The notes: a model not told the origin generated them from the letters alone. DNA of 22,592 bases from Halieaceae bacterium (GCA_009886815.1 QXYP01000113.1:2314-24905); one strand, 5' to 3'; positions 1 to 9,378 are shown, counted from the first letter of the stretch. Numbers and translations are program-made.

Positions 1-124
1 GTAATAACTCGGTAATCAGGACCACATGTAGCGCCACAGGCACGGTAAGTAAGAGCTCAGTGGTAATCGGCAAATTAGGCTGTAGGTATAGAAAACTAAC
101 AATAAAACTTTGAGGAGAAACGCA

Positions 125-2425
125 ATGAGACATCGACAAACGCCAATGAATTTAGCTTGTCGCGCGGCGCTGTTTGCTGGCGGCGCAGCAACCACGGCTA
201 TCACCTTGAGCAGTGCTCCAGTATTTGCACAGGGAGGACAACTTGAGGAGGTCATTGTTACCTCCACGTATCGTGAGGAGAATCTGCAAGATATTGGTGT
301 TGCCGTCACGGCCATCAGTGGTGACGAGCTCAACGACGCGCAAATATTTGGCCCTACGGAATTAGCCTTCAGGGTGCCGGGCATGGCTTACGCAGAGTTT
401 GCTCCGGGGCAAGCCATTATCTCTATGCGCGGTGTGAGTTCGGCGGATGACGGCCCCAGCATGGACAACTCTGTCGTGATGTTCCTCGATGGCATGTACG
501 TGGGTTCTATCGCATCGATCAGCCAGGAAATGTTTGATGTTGAGCGCATCGAAGTTCTGCGGGGACCGCAAGGCACGCTGTTTGGTCGCAACGCGGTAGG
601 AGGCGTCATTAACGTAACCACCCTTAAGCCATCTCAGGAAACCAATATCCGTGCCGAGGTGTCGGCGGGAAACGAGGGCACACTGCGTTATCAGGGCCTT
701 GTCTCAGGTGGTCTCACCGAGAACCTTTCGGCCAAATTAGTCTATAACCACCGCGAGCACGATGGCTATGTCGACAATATTGTCATGGGCATTGATCAGC
801 AGGACGAGGACGTAACGTCCTATCGTGGCCAGCTGCGATGGGAAACGGACAACATGGATTGGCTCTTGTCGGCCGATTACATGGAGGATGAGCGCGAAGA
901 CATGGGTCGCTTCCCGGTTTTCGGTAACGGCGGCCCCACGGTTGATACCTGGAAGGCCTGGGGTGGCGGCTTTCGCAAAGTCGCAGCGCCAGCGGGAACC
1001 AAGGCAGAGGGCGGCGGCTCTGAGCGTGAAGCGTCTGGCGTCAGTCTTCAGGGCGACATTGAATTTGGCAGTGGCACTTTGACCTCTATTACGGGTTTCA
1101 GGAATGCCGAGACTGATTGGGGCATGGCGTCCGTAGGGGTAGGTATTCCCGTAGAAATTATTGATGACATAACCCAGGACATCGATACCTTCACCCAGGA
1201 GTTCCGCTGGACCTCGAACCTTGATGGCAAATTTAACTACGTTGCCGGCTTGTATTACCTCGATGAGGACTCCGAGCGAACAGAGCAGTACAGACTCTTA
1301 ATTCCTGGGGCTGTTGGTGGAGGCGTGTTTGTAGATCCTGCAACGCAGCAGTGGGCTGGCGCCAGCGATATTGGCAATGAAGTGTCACGGCAGGTTAATA
1401 CGACGACATCCTATGCGGCCTATTTTCAGGGCGACTATGATCTAACAGACGCAATGACGTTGACCTTTGGACTGCGCTATACCTACGACGAAAAGGACAC
1501 AACCACAACGGGTGTTAACTGCGGTAATGCCGCCGGGCAAGCTAATTTCCCCCAGTACTGTACTGGTGTGGGCGGCAGTCTATCCGTCATTCCTGAGACA
1601 TTTACAGTCAGTGCCAAAGACGATTGGAGCGACGTCTCGCCCAAGTTCACGCTAACCTATAATGTCAGTGACGACCTCATGGTCTACGGCACGGCCTCTT
1701 GGGGCTTCAAAAGTGGTGGCTTTGGCGGCGGTGCGGGAACCCCCGAGCAGGCGTCGCGCTCCATTGATCCGGAGAATGTCATTAACTACGAGGTTGGACT
1801 CAAGGGTGATTTTCTCGATCGAACCCTACGTCTCAACGCCGCAGCTTTTTACATGGATTACACCGACCTGCAGATCGTGCGATTTGGTCCTACGGCAGAC
1901 AACCCCGATTTTGGGCAGTTCAGCACCGAGAACGTGGGTGAGGCTGAAATCGCTGGAGTGGAGGCCGAAATTACCTGGGCGCCCTCCGAGAACTTTCGGC
2001 TTTTCGCCACCTACGCCTACTTGGACACTGCGGTTGATGATTTCACGATCAACGGCATCGACCCAACGGCTATTCCCGGAAACTCTGACGATCTGCGTCA
2101 GGCGCCCGAAAATAAGTACTCTCTTGGTGGGGTGATCGATTTTCCCCTGGCCGGCGGTAGCATGATTAGTCTCCGTGCCGACTACTACCACACCGATGAG
2201 CAAATCAACGATTACATCAACCAAAAGACGGTGATCGATGCCTTCGACTTACTTGATGCTCGGGTCTCATGGACGTCTGCCAGCGGTAACTGGCAGGTGG
2301 CCCTTTGGGGTAAGAACCTGACCGATGAAGAGTGGGTATCCCACAGCTACACCATTGGGCCGGGTGTCATCGGCGTATGGGGCGCTCCCGCTCTGTACGG
2401 TGTGTCAGTTTCCTATGAGATGTAG
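125..2425 (+). CDS. TonB-dependent outer-membrane receptor
   Basis: Probable outer-membrane beta-barrel transporter that takes up a ligand using TonB/ExbBD energy; the ligand is unknown. The chosen ATG at 125 has an AGGAG at 113-117, seven bases upstream, and gives 766 residues; a TTG 15 bases upstream is open but less likely. Residues 1-35 form a signal peptide (cleavage after PVFA). A TonB-box-like LEEVIVTS follows at about 40-47, then a plug domain with the LRGPQGTLFGRNAVGG and GGVINV hallmarks, then a long barrel with a typical late segment (WGKNLTDEEW). Two cysteines 13 residues apart in the middle of the barrel may form a loop disulfide. The last residue is Met (VSYEM) rather than the usual aromatic. 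An intrinsic terminator separates it from the downstream acylase gene. No FecA-type signalling extension is seen. The family is near certain and the substrate is not determinable. Confidence 0.93.
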   Translation: MRHRQTPMNLACRAALFAGGAATTAITLSSAPVFAQGGQLEEVIVTSTYREENLQDIGVAVTAISGDELNDAQIFGPTELAFRVPGMAYAEFAPGQAIISMRGVSSADDGPSMDNSVVMFLDGMYVGSIASISQEMFDVERIEVLRGPQGTLFGRNAVGGVINVTTLKPSQETNIRAEVSAGNEGTLRYQGLVSGGLTENLSAKLVYNHREHDGYVDNIVMGIDQQDEDVTSYRGQLRWETDNMDWLLSADYMEDEREDMGRFPVFGNGGPTVDTWKAWGGGFRKVAAPAGTKAEGGGSEREASGVSLQGDIEFGSGTLTSITGFRNAETDWGMASVGVGIPVEIIDDITQDIDTFTQEFRWTSNLDGKFNYVAGLYYLDEDSERTEQYRLLIPGAVGGGVFVDPATQQWAGASDIGNEVSRQVNTTTSYAAYFQGDYDLTDAMTLTFGLRYTYDEKDTTTTGVNCGNAAGQANFPQYCTGVGGSLSVIPETFTVSAKDDWSDVSPKFTLTYNVSDDLMVYGTASWGFKSGGFGGGAGTPEQASRSIDPENVINYEVGLKGDFLDRTLRLNAAAFYMDYTDLQIVRFGPTADNPDFGQFSTENVGEAEIAGVEAEITWAPSENFRLFATYAYLDTAVDDFTINGIDPTAIPGNSDDLRQAPENKYSLGGVIDFPLAGGSMISLRADYYHTDEQINDYINQKTVIDAFDLLDARVSWTSASGNWQVALWGKNLTDEEWVSHSYTIGPGVIGVWGAPALYGVSVSYEM

Positions 2426-2444
2426 TTGATTTTGGGCGTATCTG

Positions 2445-2471
2445 AGGGCTGGTGAAACAGCCCTTTTTTTT
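2445..2471 (+). terminator. Rho-independent terminator after the first receptor gene
   Basis: A 7-bp perfect stem, AGGGCTG (2445-2451) with CAGCCCT (2458-2464), encloses a GTGAAA loop and runs into eight T residues (2464-2471). It begins 20 bases after the receptor stop codon and 34 bases before the acylase start, so the acylase would be expressed by read-through or from its own promoter. Confidence 0.88.
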
Positions 2472-2504
2472 GCAAAAATTCCCGTCGTAGGAGTCAGTGA
2501 CACT

Positions 2505-5057
2505 GTGATGATGCATCGAAACTGGTTGTGCAGCTTATTGGCTGTCGTTTGTTTAAGTGCCTGTGAACGTGAGGCGCCGGCATCGGCGCTTGACGCTGTA
2601 CCCCAAGAGGATCAGGGGGGATTGCCGTTAAATGCCATGCCGAGGGAGGCCGTCACCATTTACCGTGATAGCTACGGTACGCCCCAGGTCTTCGCCGAGA
2701 CTAATTATGGTGTCTTTTACGGCTACGGTTATGCCGTCGCCACTGATCGCCTGTTTCAAATGGAAATGCTCAAGCGCACGGCCGAAGGTCGTGTCGCCGA
2801 GGTACTGGGTTCCAAATTTTTAGATTTGGACGTCAAGTTACGCGCGGAATATAACCACCCCATTGTGCGGGCTCAGGTAGCTGCATTGAGCGATCGGGAT
2901 ACGGAAATTCTCGAAGGCTATGCGGCTGGCTTCAACGCCCGGCTCGACGAATTGCGAGCCAAGCCCGGAAAGCCGTTACCCAAACCGTTTTATGACTATG
3001 GCTTTAAACCATCTCGATGGACGGCTTATGACGTTGCCGCTATTTTTGTCGGGTCGATAGCCCATCGCTATGCTGACTTTAATAGTGAGCGCGATAATCT
3101 GGAATTTCTGCAAGCCATGGAGAATCGACACGGCAAGGCTAAGGCTTGGGGGTTATTCAATTCGATAAAATGGTTGCGTGATCATGGGTCACCCACGACG
3201 GTGCCAAGGGGGGAGTCCGACGAGCTGCCATTAGCCCCTAGGCCTGAATATCTCGACGAACAGGTTGAGCCAGACGTTGTTAATCGAGTGGTTTACGACG
3301 ATATGGGTAAGTTTGCCGGACTCAGCCGAACGACCGAAGGCCTAGCCCGTCATCGTCAGCAGATAGCATCATCGGGTTACGGTAGTCATGCCGAGTTTTC
3401 GCCGGCGAGTAACTACTGGGCTATGTCGGGTTTGTCAGATGCTCCCGGCGCTTTACTCAATGGGCCTCAGTTTGGTTTTGCACTGCCGAGCTACGTCTAT
3501 GGCATAGGACTTCATGGCGGCGATTTCGACGTGGTCGGGAATACTTTACTGGCATTACCTTCGCTACTTTTTGCGCACAATAACGCCATTGCCTGGGGCA
3601 GTACCGCCGGTATATCGGACCAGACCGATGAATTCTGGTTGGTTTTAAACCCCGATAATGCCGAGCAATACCGGCATAACGGGGATTGGCGAAACTTCGA
3701 ATCATGGCCTGAGGTGATTAAGGTTGCGGGTGCAGAGACTGTCACCGTTACTGCGCGACGTTCGGTTCATGGCATGGTGCTGGCTCACAATCCTGACGCG
3801 GGGTTTGCCTGGGCACGGGCGCGGGCATGGGAGGGTCGAGCGGTACAGGATCTAATGACTTGGGTATGGTTGGCTACCGATCAAACCTTAGAGGACGCCG
3901 ATAAGCGCATTGAAGGTAAAACGACGAATATCAACATGTATACCCTCGATAAAACGGGGCGTCTCGGCTACGTTCACAGCGGCAAGTATCCAAAACGGGC
4001 AGCCGGTCATGATTCGAGGCTTCCTGCCCCGGGTGACGGAAGCATGGACTGGCAGGGGATGCGGTCTTACGCAGAAAACCCGAGGATAATAGATCCTGAG
4101 CAGGGTTATATCGTCAACTGGAACAACCGACCCTCGGCGGATTGGATCAGTTCGGACCTCTGGTCCTACACATGGTCTCGAGCGGATCGTGTGCATATTT
4201 TAATCGATGAACTCGAGGCATTAAATGGCGGAAGTGTTGCCGATTTAGTGGCGATTAATACCCGCAGCGCCTTTGAAGACGTCAACCACCGCTACCTGTT
4301 GCCCAGATTACGCCAAGCGTTGGCTCAGCAGAGGCTGAGCCCGGTAGAGCAAGATGCAGTGAGGATGTTGTTCGACTGGGATAAGAGCTGGCGTGTTGAT
4401 AACAGCGGTTTTTACGGTCCAGCCAATGCCCTCATGGAAGCTTTTGTTCGCCTGCTTCAGGCACAGATCTTTCTTGATGATGTTGGCGGGGATCAGTACT
4501 TCCGATTTGCGGCCACTAATTATCCCAATAATCCCTTGGGGGCGTCCCTGGGAACATCGGTAGCGATTCGTGCGCTGGTGCACTGGCTTGATATTGCAGA
4601 GAGTGGTGGTGCGCCTCCCTACGATCTACTTAATGGTGCTGCCCTAGAAGACGTCTTAGTTCTTAGCTTTAGGGAAGCTGTTGCAGAGCTAACGACTGAT
4701 CAGGGTGCTGATCCACTTAAGTGGCAGCTAAAAGCGGCCCCAATGGTTTGGCGATCGGTCAATTTCCGGGGTGTGCCACAAGCCGACCCCGCCAATACGG
4801 TCTCCCTTCCCGGTTATCAAAACAGAGGCAGCGAAAATAACGTTTTTGTGGCTACGGGCACGGGCATAGAGGGCCGGGATGTCATTCCTCCAGGGCAGGG
4901 TGGACACTGGATGGCGTCAGGTGAGCCCGGTCCCCATCGAAGCGATCAGTTCAAGTTGTATGCCGACTTCGCGTATAAGCCGTTACCTTTTCACCGTGAG
5001 GCGGTGGCAGCTGCAGCCAAAACGGTGCGCGAGCTTCGGGTGATACACCCGCGATAG
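2505..5057 (+). CDS. Penicillin acylase-family Ntn hydrolase, lipoprotein
   Basis: An 850-residue amide hydrolase of the penicillin G acylase / AHL acylase / cephalosporin acylase family, made as one precursor that self-cleaves into alpha and beta chains. The GTG start at 2505 is closest to an AGGAG at 2489-2493; in-frame ATGs follow at 2508 and 2511. The N terminus is a lipoprotein signal with lipobox LSAC (Cys20) followed by Glu, so an outer-membrane lipid anchor is expected rather than the free periplasmic form of classical penicillin acylase. The beta-chain nucleophile is Ser302 in ASNYWAMSG, the usual processing site. NWNNRPSADW (Asn540/Asn541) matches the oxyanion-hole Asn, and Arg562 in SRADRV matches the conserved Arg. 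Length is close to E. coli penicillin G acylase (846). Substrate is open: phenylacetylated amides would fit the nearby paa genes, but long-chain acyl-homoserine lactones or other N-acyl compounds are equally possible from sequence. Confidence 0.9.
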   Translation: MMMHRNWLCSLLAVVCLSACEREAPASALDAVPQEDQGGLPLNAMPREAVTIYRDSYGTPQVFAETNYGVFYGYGYAVATDRLFQMEMLKRTAEGRVAEVLGSKFLDLDVKLRAEYNHPIVRAQVAALSDRDTEILEGYAAGFNARLDELRAKPGKPLPKPFYDYGFKPSRWTAYDVAAIFVGSIAHRYADFNSERDNLEFLQAMENRHGKAKAWGLFNSIKWLRDHGSPTTVPRGESDELPLAPRPEYLDEQVEPDVVNRVVYDDMGKFAGLSRTTEGLARHRQQIASSGYGSHAEFSPASNYWAMSGLSDAPGALLNGPQFGFALPSYVYGIGLHGGDFDVVGNTLLALPSLLFAHNNAIAWGSTAGISDQTDEFWLVLNPDNAEQYRHNGDWRNFESWPEVIKVAGAETVTVTARRSVHGMVLAHNPDAGFAWARARAWEGRAVQDLMTWVWLATDQTLEDADKRIEGKTTNINMYTLDKTGRLGYVHSGKYPKRAAGHDSRLPAPGDGSMDWQGMRSYAENPRIIDPEQGYIVNWNNRPSADWISSDLWSYTWSRADRVHILIDELEALNGGSVADLVAINTRSAFEDVNHRYLLPRLRQALAQQRLSPVEQDAVRMLFDWDKSWRVDNSGFYGPANALMEAFVRLLQAQIFLDDVGGDQYFRFAATNYPNNPLGASLGTSVAIRALVHWLDIAESGGAPPYDLLNGAALEDVLVLSFREAVAELTTDQGADPLKWQLKAAPMVWRSVNFRGVPQADPANTVSLPGYQNRGSENNVFVATGTGIEGRDVIPPGQGGHWMASGEPGPHRSDQFKLYADFAYKPLPFHREAVAAAAKTVRELRVIHPR

Positions 5058-5144
5058 GGGTTGTATAGCAGCTGTATGCAGGGGGTTGCGCTTGTTTTTA
5101 AAGGCCGAGGCCACAGGGACAGCTTTTGTCGCCAGGGCGCGCGC

Positions 5145-5171
5145 AAAAAAAAGGCGCCCCAGAAGGGCGCC
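5145..5171 (-). terminator. Rho-independent terminator of the reverse-strand receptor gene
   Basis: GGCGCCC (5153-5159) pairs with GGGCGCC (5165-5171) around a CAGAA loop. Eight A residues at 5145-5152 become the U tract when read on the minus strand. It lies 22 bases past the stop of the minus-strand receptor, in the convergent gap with the acylase gene. No separate plus-strand terminator is evident for the acylase. Confidence 0.88.
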
Positions 5172-5193
5172 CATTGCTAGCTTTAGGCCTACT

Positions 5194-7506
5194 TTAGAAG
5201 CGATAGCGCGCTTCGAGACCAATAGTACGAGGTCTGTTAGTCACTATGCGTGGCCGTCCGGGCATCTCAGCAGCGATTGAGCGGTTATCAGCAAGGTTAG
5301 CTCGCTCATCGGTGACATTGTCAGCAAACAGGGTGACATCCCAATTTTCATTGAGCACCCCGGCACGCAGATTCAGTGCTGACCAGCTGTCTCGGTCGAC
5401 GATCGAGCCATTGTTAAAGCTGGTGCTCTCGCCGTAATAGTTTGCGTCAGCCCGCAGTCGTGCATCCCAGCCGCTGAAGGCGGGGAATATGTACTGAGCG
5501 GAGCCAGTACCGGTCCAGTCAGGAACGCCGTGCAGTGCCTGGCCTTCTGCATAACCCGGAAAGCCATCACCTGAAGCGCTGGCGACTTCGGTGTCGGTAT
5601 AGCCAATGCCCATATCAAGTGTCAGACCCTCAATAGGAGCCGCAGAGAGTTCTACTTCAAAACCTTTGCTCTCAACGTCACCCACATTGGCGTCAACCTG
5701 AAAACCACAGGCCAGCCGCTGGACTTGTAGCGAGTCACTCCAGTCAATAAAGAACGCTGCCGCGTTCAGAGACACACGGTTATCGGCAAGTCGGGACTTT
5801 ACGCCAACTTCGTAGCTCCAGAGACTGTCTGAGTCGTAGGTGCGTAATGAATCAGGGTCGAGGCCTACGCTATCGAGTTCGTCGCCACACAGCGTGGGCG
5901 AGACTTGTCCATTAACCCCGCCAATGCGGAAGCCTTTGGAGGCGCTGGCATAGAAATTAAGATCATCTGTAGCATCGAAGGAGGCCATGACCTTGGGGTT
6001 GAAACCACTCTCGCTCTGCACACCCGAAAAGGCACTAGGACCTCCGTTGGCGAATCCGTCAGACGCCGAATCAAAAGAAACTTCAGTGTCATACCATCGA
6101 CCGCCAGCAGTCAGCGCTACTCGGTCTGTCAGGTCGAAGGTTATTTCGCCAAAGAGTGCGAGTTCTTCTACCTGCTCGGGCTGGCTGGTGATGTAAATCA
6201 AATCACCGGGCACAATGCCAGGTGTTCCGGGTGCCGGTATACCCAGAGCTGCGCCAAGGGCGGCATCGGCGCCGGGTTGCAGTGCTGCTGGGTAGCCACG
6301 AGTGAACTCACTATCGCCGTAGAAGAATCCCACTGTGTAGTTTAATCGCCCATCAAGGTTGCTGGTAAAGCGGGTTTCATGAGTAATATTTTCGTACTCA
6401 GATGTGGTTTCTAATACCGATTCCAGCGGGGTAATCGGTATTCCCACAGCAGCGCCATAAATAAAGTCTAGGAAGGTATGCTCTTCTTCAAACTCAGAGG
6501 TATCCCGCTCATACATTGCAGTCGTTGAGGTAATGTCACCCGCATTAATCGACCAATTAACGACAACGCTGGCAATCCACCACTCATCTTCACCCGGCTC
6601 ATCAGCGTCAAAAAAGCGCCGTGTTTCCATATTTTCCGCATCGACGTCAGCGAAGGGGAGGCCATCAGCTTTAATTTTTTGGTACATGAATTTAGGCGTG
6701 ATCGACAGGTTGTCAGTAGGCATCCACTTCATGGCAATTTGGGTGCCATAGTAGTCTTCGTCATCGACGTCTTTATTGGTATCAAATGCGGGCGTGGTGC
6801 CTTGTACTGTCTCTCCCGTTTGGTAGTTCAGCCAATTGGGTTCGTAGACTCGGTCATAAATGCCCGAAATAGACCCGTAATAAGCCGCGATACGCAGGCC
6901 TAGCTTGTCTTCTATTAAGGGGACATTGATATTGCCGTCAAAGGCATAGTTCTCGCCGCCGTCAGCTACGGATGAGACCGAAGTGTGAATCGCACCGGAG
7001 CTCTCATCTAGGCTAGGTTGTTGAGTAATCAGGCGAATAGTGCCGCCCATAGAGCGTGCACCATACAATGACCCTTGGGGGCCTCGAAGTACTTCTATGC
7101 GCTCGAGGTCGATGACGCGGGGCTGCAGAGCTGAGGTTACTGGCACATCATCGATATAAATGCCGGTGGTTGCGGAGGACGACTTATCGCCGCTGCCAAA
7201 AACGCCGCGCAGAGAGGGAGAATTCGAGTCGAAGCGGCCGTCAGACTGAAAGGCTGTGCCTAGGTTTGGAATGCGGACCGCAAAATCGAGATAGCTGTCT
7301 ATGCCCATTTCTTCAATTGATTGCTCGGACAGCACCGTAATCGACATGCCAACCTCTTGCAGGGATTGGGCGCGTTTGGTTGCTGTAACAATCACTTCTT
7401 CAAGTTGCCCCGTGTCCTGAGCGTGAAGGCTGGTTGAGAGGCAGGCGGCAGCACAAGCTAGCGCTAGCGGGGTCTGAGAAAATAGTGGGGGAAATTTTAT
7501 TTTCAT
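5194..7506 (-). CDS. TonB-dependent outer-membrane receptor
   Basis: A second TonB-dependent receptor, 770 residues, clearly different in sequence from the one at 125-2425. The ATG at 7506 is preceded by GGAG six bases upstream. Residues 1-29 form a signal peptide (cleavage after SLHA), a TonB-box-like LEEVIVTA lies at about 35-42, the plug carries LRGPQGSLYGARSMGG, and the barrel ends with an aromatic residue (LEARYRF), as expected for BAM-dependent insertion. Two cysteines in the C-terminal half could form a loop disulfide. It is transcribed away from the amidase, the next upstream gene on the same strand, with a 414-base gap between them, and has its own terminator. The ligand is unknown: pairing of receptors with an acylase and an amidase suggests an organic nutrient rather than iron, but iron-siderophore uptake cannot be excluded. 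Confidence 0.93.
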   Translation of the reverse strand: MKIKFPPLFSQTPLALACAAACLSTSLHAQDTGQLEEVIVTATKRAQSLQEVGMSITVLSEQSIEEMGIDSYLDFAVRIPNLGTAFQSDGRFDSNSPSLRGVFGSGDKSSSATTGIYIDDVPVTSALQPRVIDLERIEVLRGPQGSLYGARSMGGTIRLITQQPSLDESSGAIHTSVSSVADGGENYAFDGNINVPLIEDKLGLRIAAYYGSISGIYDRVYEPNWLNYQTGETVQGTTPAFDTNKDVDDEDYYGTQIAMKWMPTDNLSITPKFMYQKIKADGLPFADVDAENMETRRFFDADEPGEDEWWIASVVVNWSINAGDITSTTAMYERDTSEFEEEHTFLDFIYGAAVGIPITPLESVLETTSEYENITHETRFTSNLDGRLNYTVGFFYGDSEFTRGYPAALQPGADAALGAALGIPAPGTPGIVPGDLIYITSQPEQVEELALFGEITFDLTDRVALTAGGRWYDTEVSFDSASDGFANGGPSAFSGVQSESGFNPKVMASFDATDDLNFYASASKGFRIGGVNGQVSPTLCGDELDSVGLDPDSLRTYDSDSLWSYEVGVKSRLADNRVSLNAAAFFIDWSDSLQVQRLACGFQVDANVGDVESKGFEVELSAAPIEGLTLDMGIGYTDTEVASASGDGFPGYAEGQALHGVPDWTGTGSAQYIFPAFSGWDARLRADANYYGESTSFNNGSIVDRDSWSALNLRAGVLNENWDVTLFADNVTDERANLADNRSIAAEMPGRPRIVTNRPRTIGLEARYRF

Positions 7507-7920
7507 GATTGGCTCCGGTCAGTAAAGGCAGGTATTTGGGAATACTCCTTGCCTATGATGTTGTTCTAATTTTGTCCAGTTGCAGGCTTTATAGTGCCCG
7601 CTGTCGTTTGCGGAGGAAAGTGAATTTTTCCTAGCTTGGGTATTTATTACCAAAGTGCAGATTTTTTTTCATTTTTGTATCAGTTACGCGGCATTTTGCT
7701 CGAATTCTCCCTGTTCAGTGCCATTTTCATGCCCGTCTGTTCAGCGGAGTGTCCGGGGGCACTTAGTGACCCTAAAAAAAGTCTGCCATTTTGGGACAGC
7801 TTTTGTATGACAGCGACCGCTTTGGAATTGTTGCCAGAGCACTTTGCGATGATGTTGAAATGGTTTTTCTACAGTCGAAGGCGTCGCCTATGCGAAACCC
7901 GCTGCGCCGAGTTTGCCGAG
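7507..7920. other. 414-base intergenic region, no credible gene
   Basis: This gap separates the stop of the minus-strand amidase from the start of the minus-strand receptor. It should carry the receptor promoter and leader, but I found no convincing sigma-70 pair. An open frame of about 97 codons on the plus strand from a TTG at 7636 runs into the amidase end. It has no Shine-Dalgarno match and no recognisable domain, so I do not call it. An imperfect inverted repeat lies near the receptor start (listed separately). Confidence 0.6.
7526..7554 (-). repeat. Imperfect inverted repeat in the receptor leader
   Basis: GTATT (7532-7536) and AATAC (7541-7545) flank a TGGG loop, and the outer arms AGGCA (7526-7530) and TGCCT (7550-7554) are also complementary. 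It sits 20 to 48 bases upstream of the receptor ATG, so it could be an operator or a leader hairpin. It is short, and chance is possible. Confidence 0.3.
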
Positions 7921-9378
7921 TCACAATGACGGATTAAGTTGATTGATAAAAGCCTTTTCAATGGCTAAAGCGAGGCCCAGTAGGTCACGGTCACTGCCAA
8001 TCGGTCCATCAAGCTCAAGACCAACGGGCGGTCCGGCGCTGCTGACCAATGCCGGTAAGCTGATGCCTGGTATCCCGGCATTCGAGCCAGGGTCAGTATT
8101 TCGAATGTAAGTCGTAAATGTGGGCATTGACTTGCCATTCACCTCGACCATTTCCAAGCTGCTGGCAATAGGTCGCGCTTCGACTGGCGTGGTTGGAAAT
8201 ACCATAGCGTCGACGCTGTGACGGTCAAAATACCGCTGATACGCAGCTTGTAAAGTCGCTCGGTGATCATCAACGGCCGTTTGATAGGTGGCCTCGTCAA
8301 TAACACCCGACAAGGCATCGCCAACAACGCCTTTAACGTCGGTGCTGGCAATGGTGCTTAAAAAGGCGTCGATCTCGAGGTCCGGACGATGTGTTGCCAG
8401 GTAGGATCGCAGTAGCTGGTTGGTTTCATAGAGTACGACAGGGAAGCCTACTGCGCCGTTTAAAGCCTCGATATTTGGAATGTCGGCATAAATCAACGTC
8501 ACACCGGCAGCTGTGAGTGCGTTGAGCGATCGCTCCATCGCTGCGCTCACACGAGGGCTCAGGTCTTCATAGAAAAAGGCCTTTGGGACGCCCAGGCGAA
8601 CGCCTGCGAGCGGTGTTTCTGCCAGTGCAGTCACAGGCTCCTGAGTGAGTACGGAGTCTAGCAATGCAGCGTCAGTCACGGTGCGGGTTATAGGGCCTGC
8701 CGTATCGCGGGTCGTTGAAATCAGTGTCATGCCCGCGTTGGGATAACGGCCCGTGCTCGGGCGGAAGCCAACCACGCCATTTAAGGCAGCCGGGATGCGG
8801 ACAGAGCCCCCGGTATCTGTGCCAATGCCAGCATCAACGAGGCCAAGGGCTACTGCTACGGCTGTACCGCCACTGCTTCCCCCCGCGATTAGGGTCGGGT
8901 CAGTCGCGTTTTGCACGATGCCATAGGCTGCGTTGGCGCTGGTTATACCATAGGCAAGCTCGTGTAAATTGTTTTTGCCGGCGATCACGGCGCCGGCTTT
9001 TCTCAGCCGTGTTACTAACTCAGCATCGCGCTTTGGGATCAATTGATCAAATGCAGGCGTACCCGCGGTGTTCGGAATGCCAGCGACATGAATGTTGTCT
9101 TTGATGCTTAGCCGCAGCCCGGTCAGTGGTCCGTCGGCCAGGGGTGGTAGCTCCATTTCAGTGATAAAAGCGCGGTGGGTGCTGCTGTTGTTGGAGCCAT
9201 CGGGTGACTGATGAATTAGCCCGGGGAGCTCGGCTGTAGCGATTTCGCTCACTGGGGCTGGCAACGGCGTGTCCGTGCCTTTGGCACACCCGAGCAGAGT
9301 GACGGTTGCTGCCAAGGTGAGGGCTAATAGCCGTTGCTCGCTGCTGATCAAGGGGTAAGACGATTCGTTGTAAGCCAC
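7921..9378 (-). CDS. Amidase-signature hydrolase, predicted lipoprotein
   Basis: Amidase signature family serine hydrolase, 485 residues from the chosen start. The GTG at 9378 is preceded by AGGAG (complement of 9386-9390) exactly seven bases upstream; a longer frame from a TTG at 9423 has no such site. The Ser-cisSer-Lys triad is complete: Lys93 in LSIKDNIH, Ser168 in GGSSGG and Ser192 in [12 protein letters not shown], with the standard spacings of 75 and 24 residues. The N terminus has a hydrophobic stretch ending in a lipobox (TLLGC, Cys31), so it should be exported and lipid-anchored, whereas most family members (GatA, cytosolic amidases) are cytoplasmic. The family hydrolyses diverse amides including aryl-acetamides; the substrate here is unknown. 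It is divergent from paaZ across about 156 bases with a palindrome, hinting at shared control. It is not GatA, because no gatB/gatC neighbours are present. Confidence 0.9.
   Translation of the reverse strand: MAYNESSYPLISSEQRLLALTLAATVTLLGCAKGTDTPLPAPVSEIATAELPGLIHQSPDGSNNSSTHRAFITEMELPPLADGPLTGLRLSIKDNIHVAGIPNTAGTPAFDQLIPKRDAELVTRLRKAGAVIAGKNNLHELAYGITSANAAYGIVQNATDPTLIAGGSSGGTAVAVALGLVDAGIGTDTGGSVRIPAALNGVVGFRPSTGRYPNAGMTLISTTRDTAGPITRTVTDAALLDSVLTQEPVTALAETPLAGVRLGVPKAFFYEDLSPRVSAAMERSLNALTAAGVTLIYADIPNIEALNGAVGFPVVLYETNQLLRSYLATHRPDLEIDAFLSTIASTDVKGVVGDALSGVIDEATYQTAVDDHRATLQAAYQRYFDRHSVDAMVFPTTPVEARPIASSLEMVEVNGKSMPTFTTYIRNTDPGSNAGIPGISLPALVSSAGPPVGLELDGPIGSDRDLLGLALAIEKAFINQLNPSL

Noticed and set aside
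11..70. Direct repeat GGTAATC at 11-17 and 62-68 upstream of the first receptor
   Set aside because: Only seven bases, no symmetry with a promoter I can place, and likely chance.
1662..2135. A 157-codon alternate frame inside the first receptor
   Set aside because: It is Arg/Ser/Thr-rich shadow coding in another frame of a clear receptor gene.
7755..7785. Stem-like G-rich patch followed by an A-run as a terminator
   Set aside because: The stem is only three plus three pairs with a mismatch, and the A-run is on the wrong side for a minus-strand terminator.
7636..7929. A 97-codon plus-strand open frame in the gap before the amidase
   Set aside because: It starts with TTG without a ribosome site, shows no domain, has an irregular Cys/Arg-rich end and overlaps the end of the amidase gene on the other strand.
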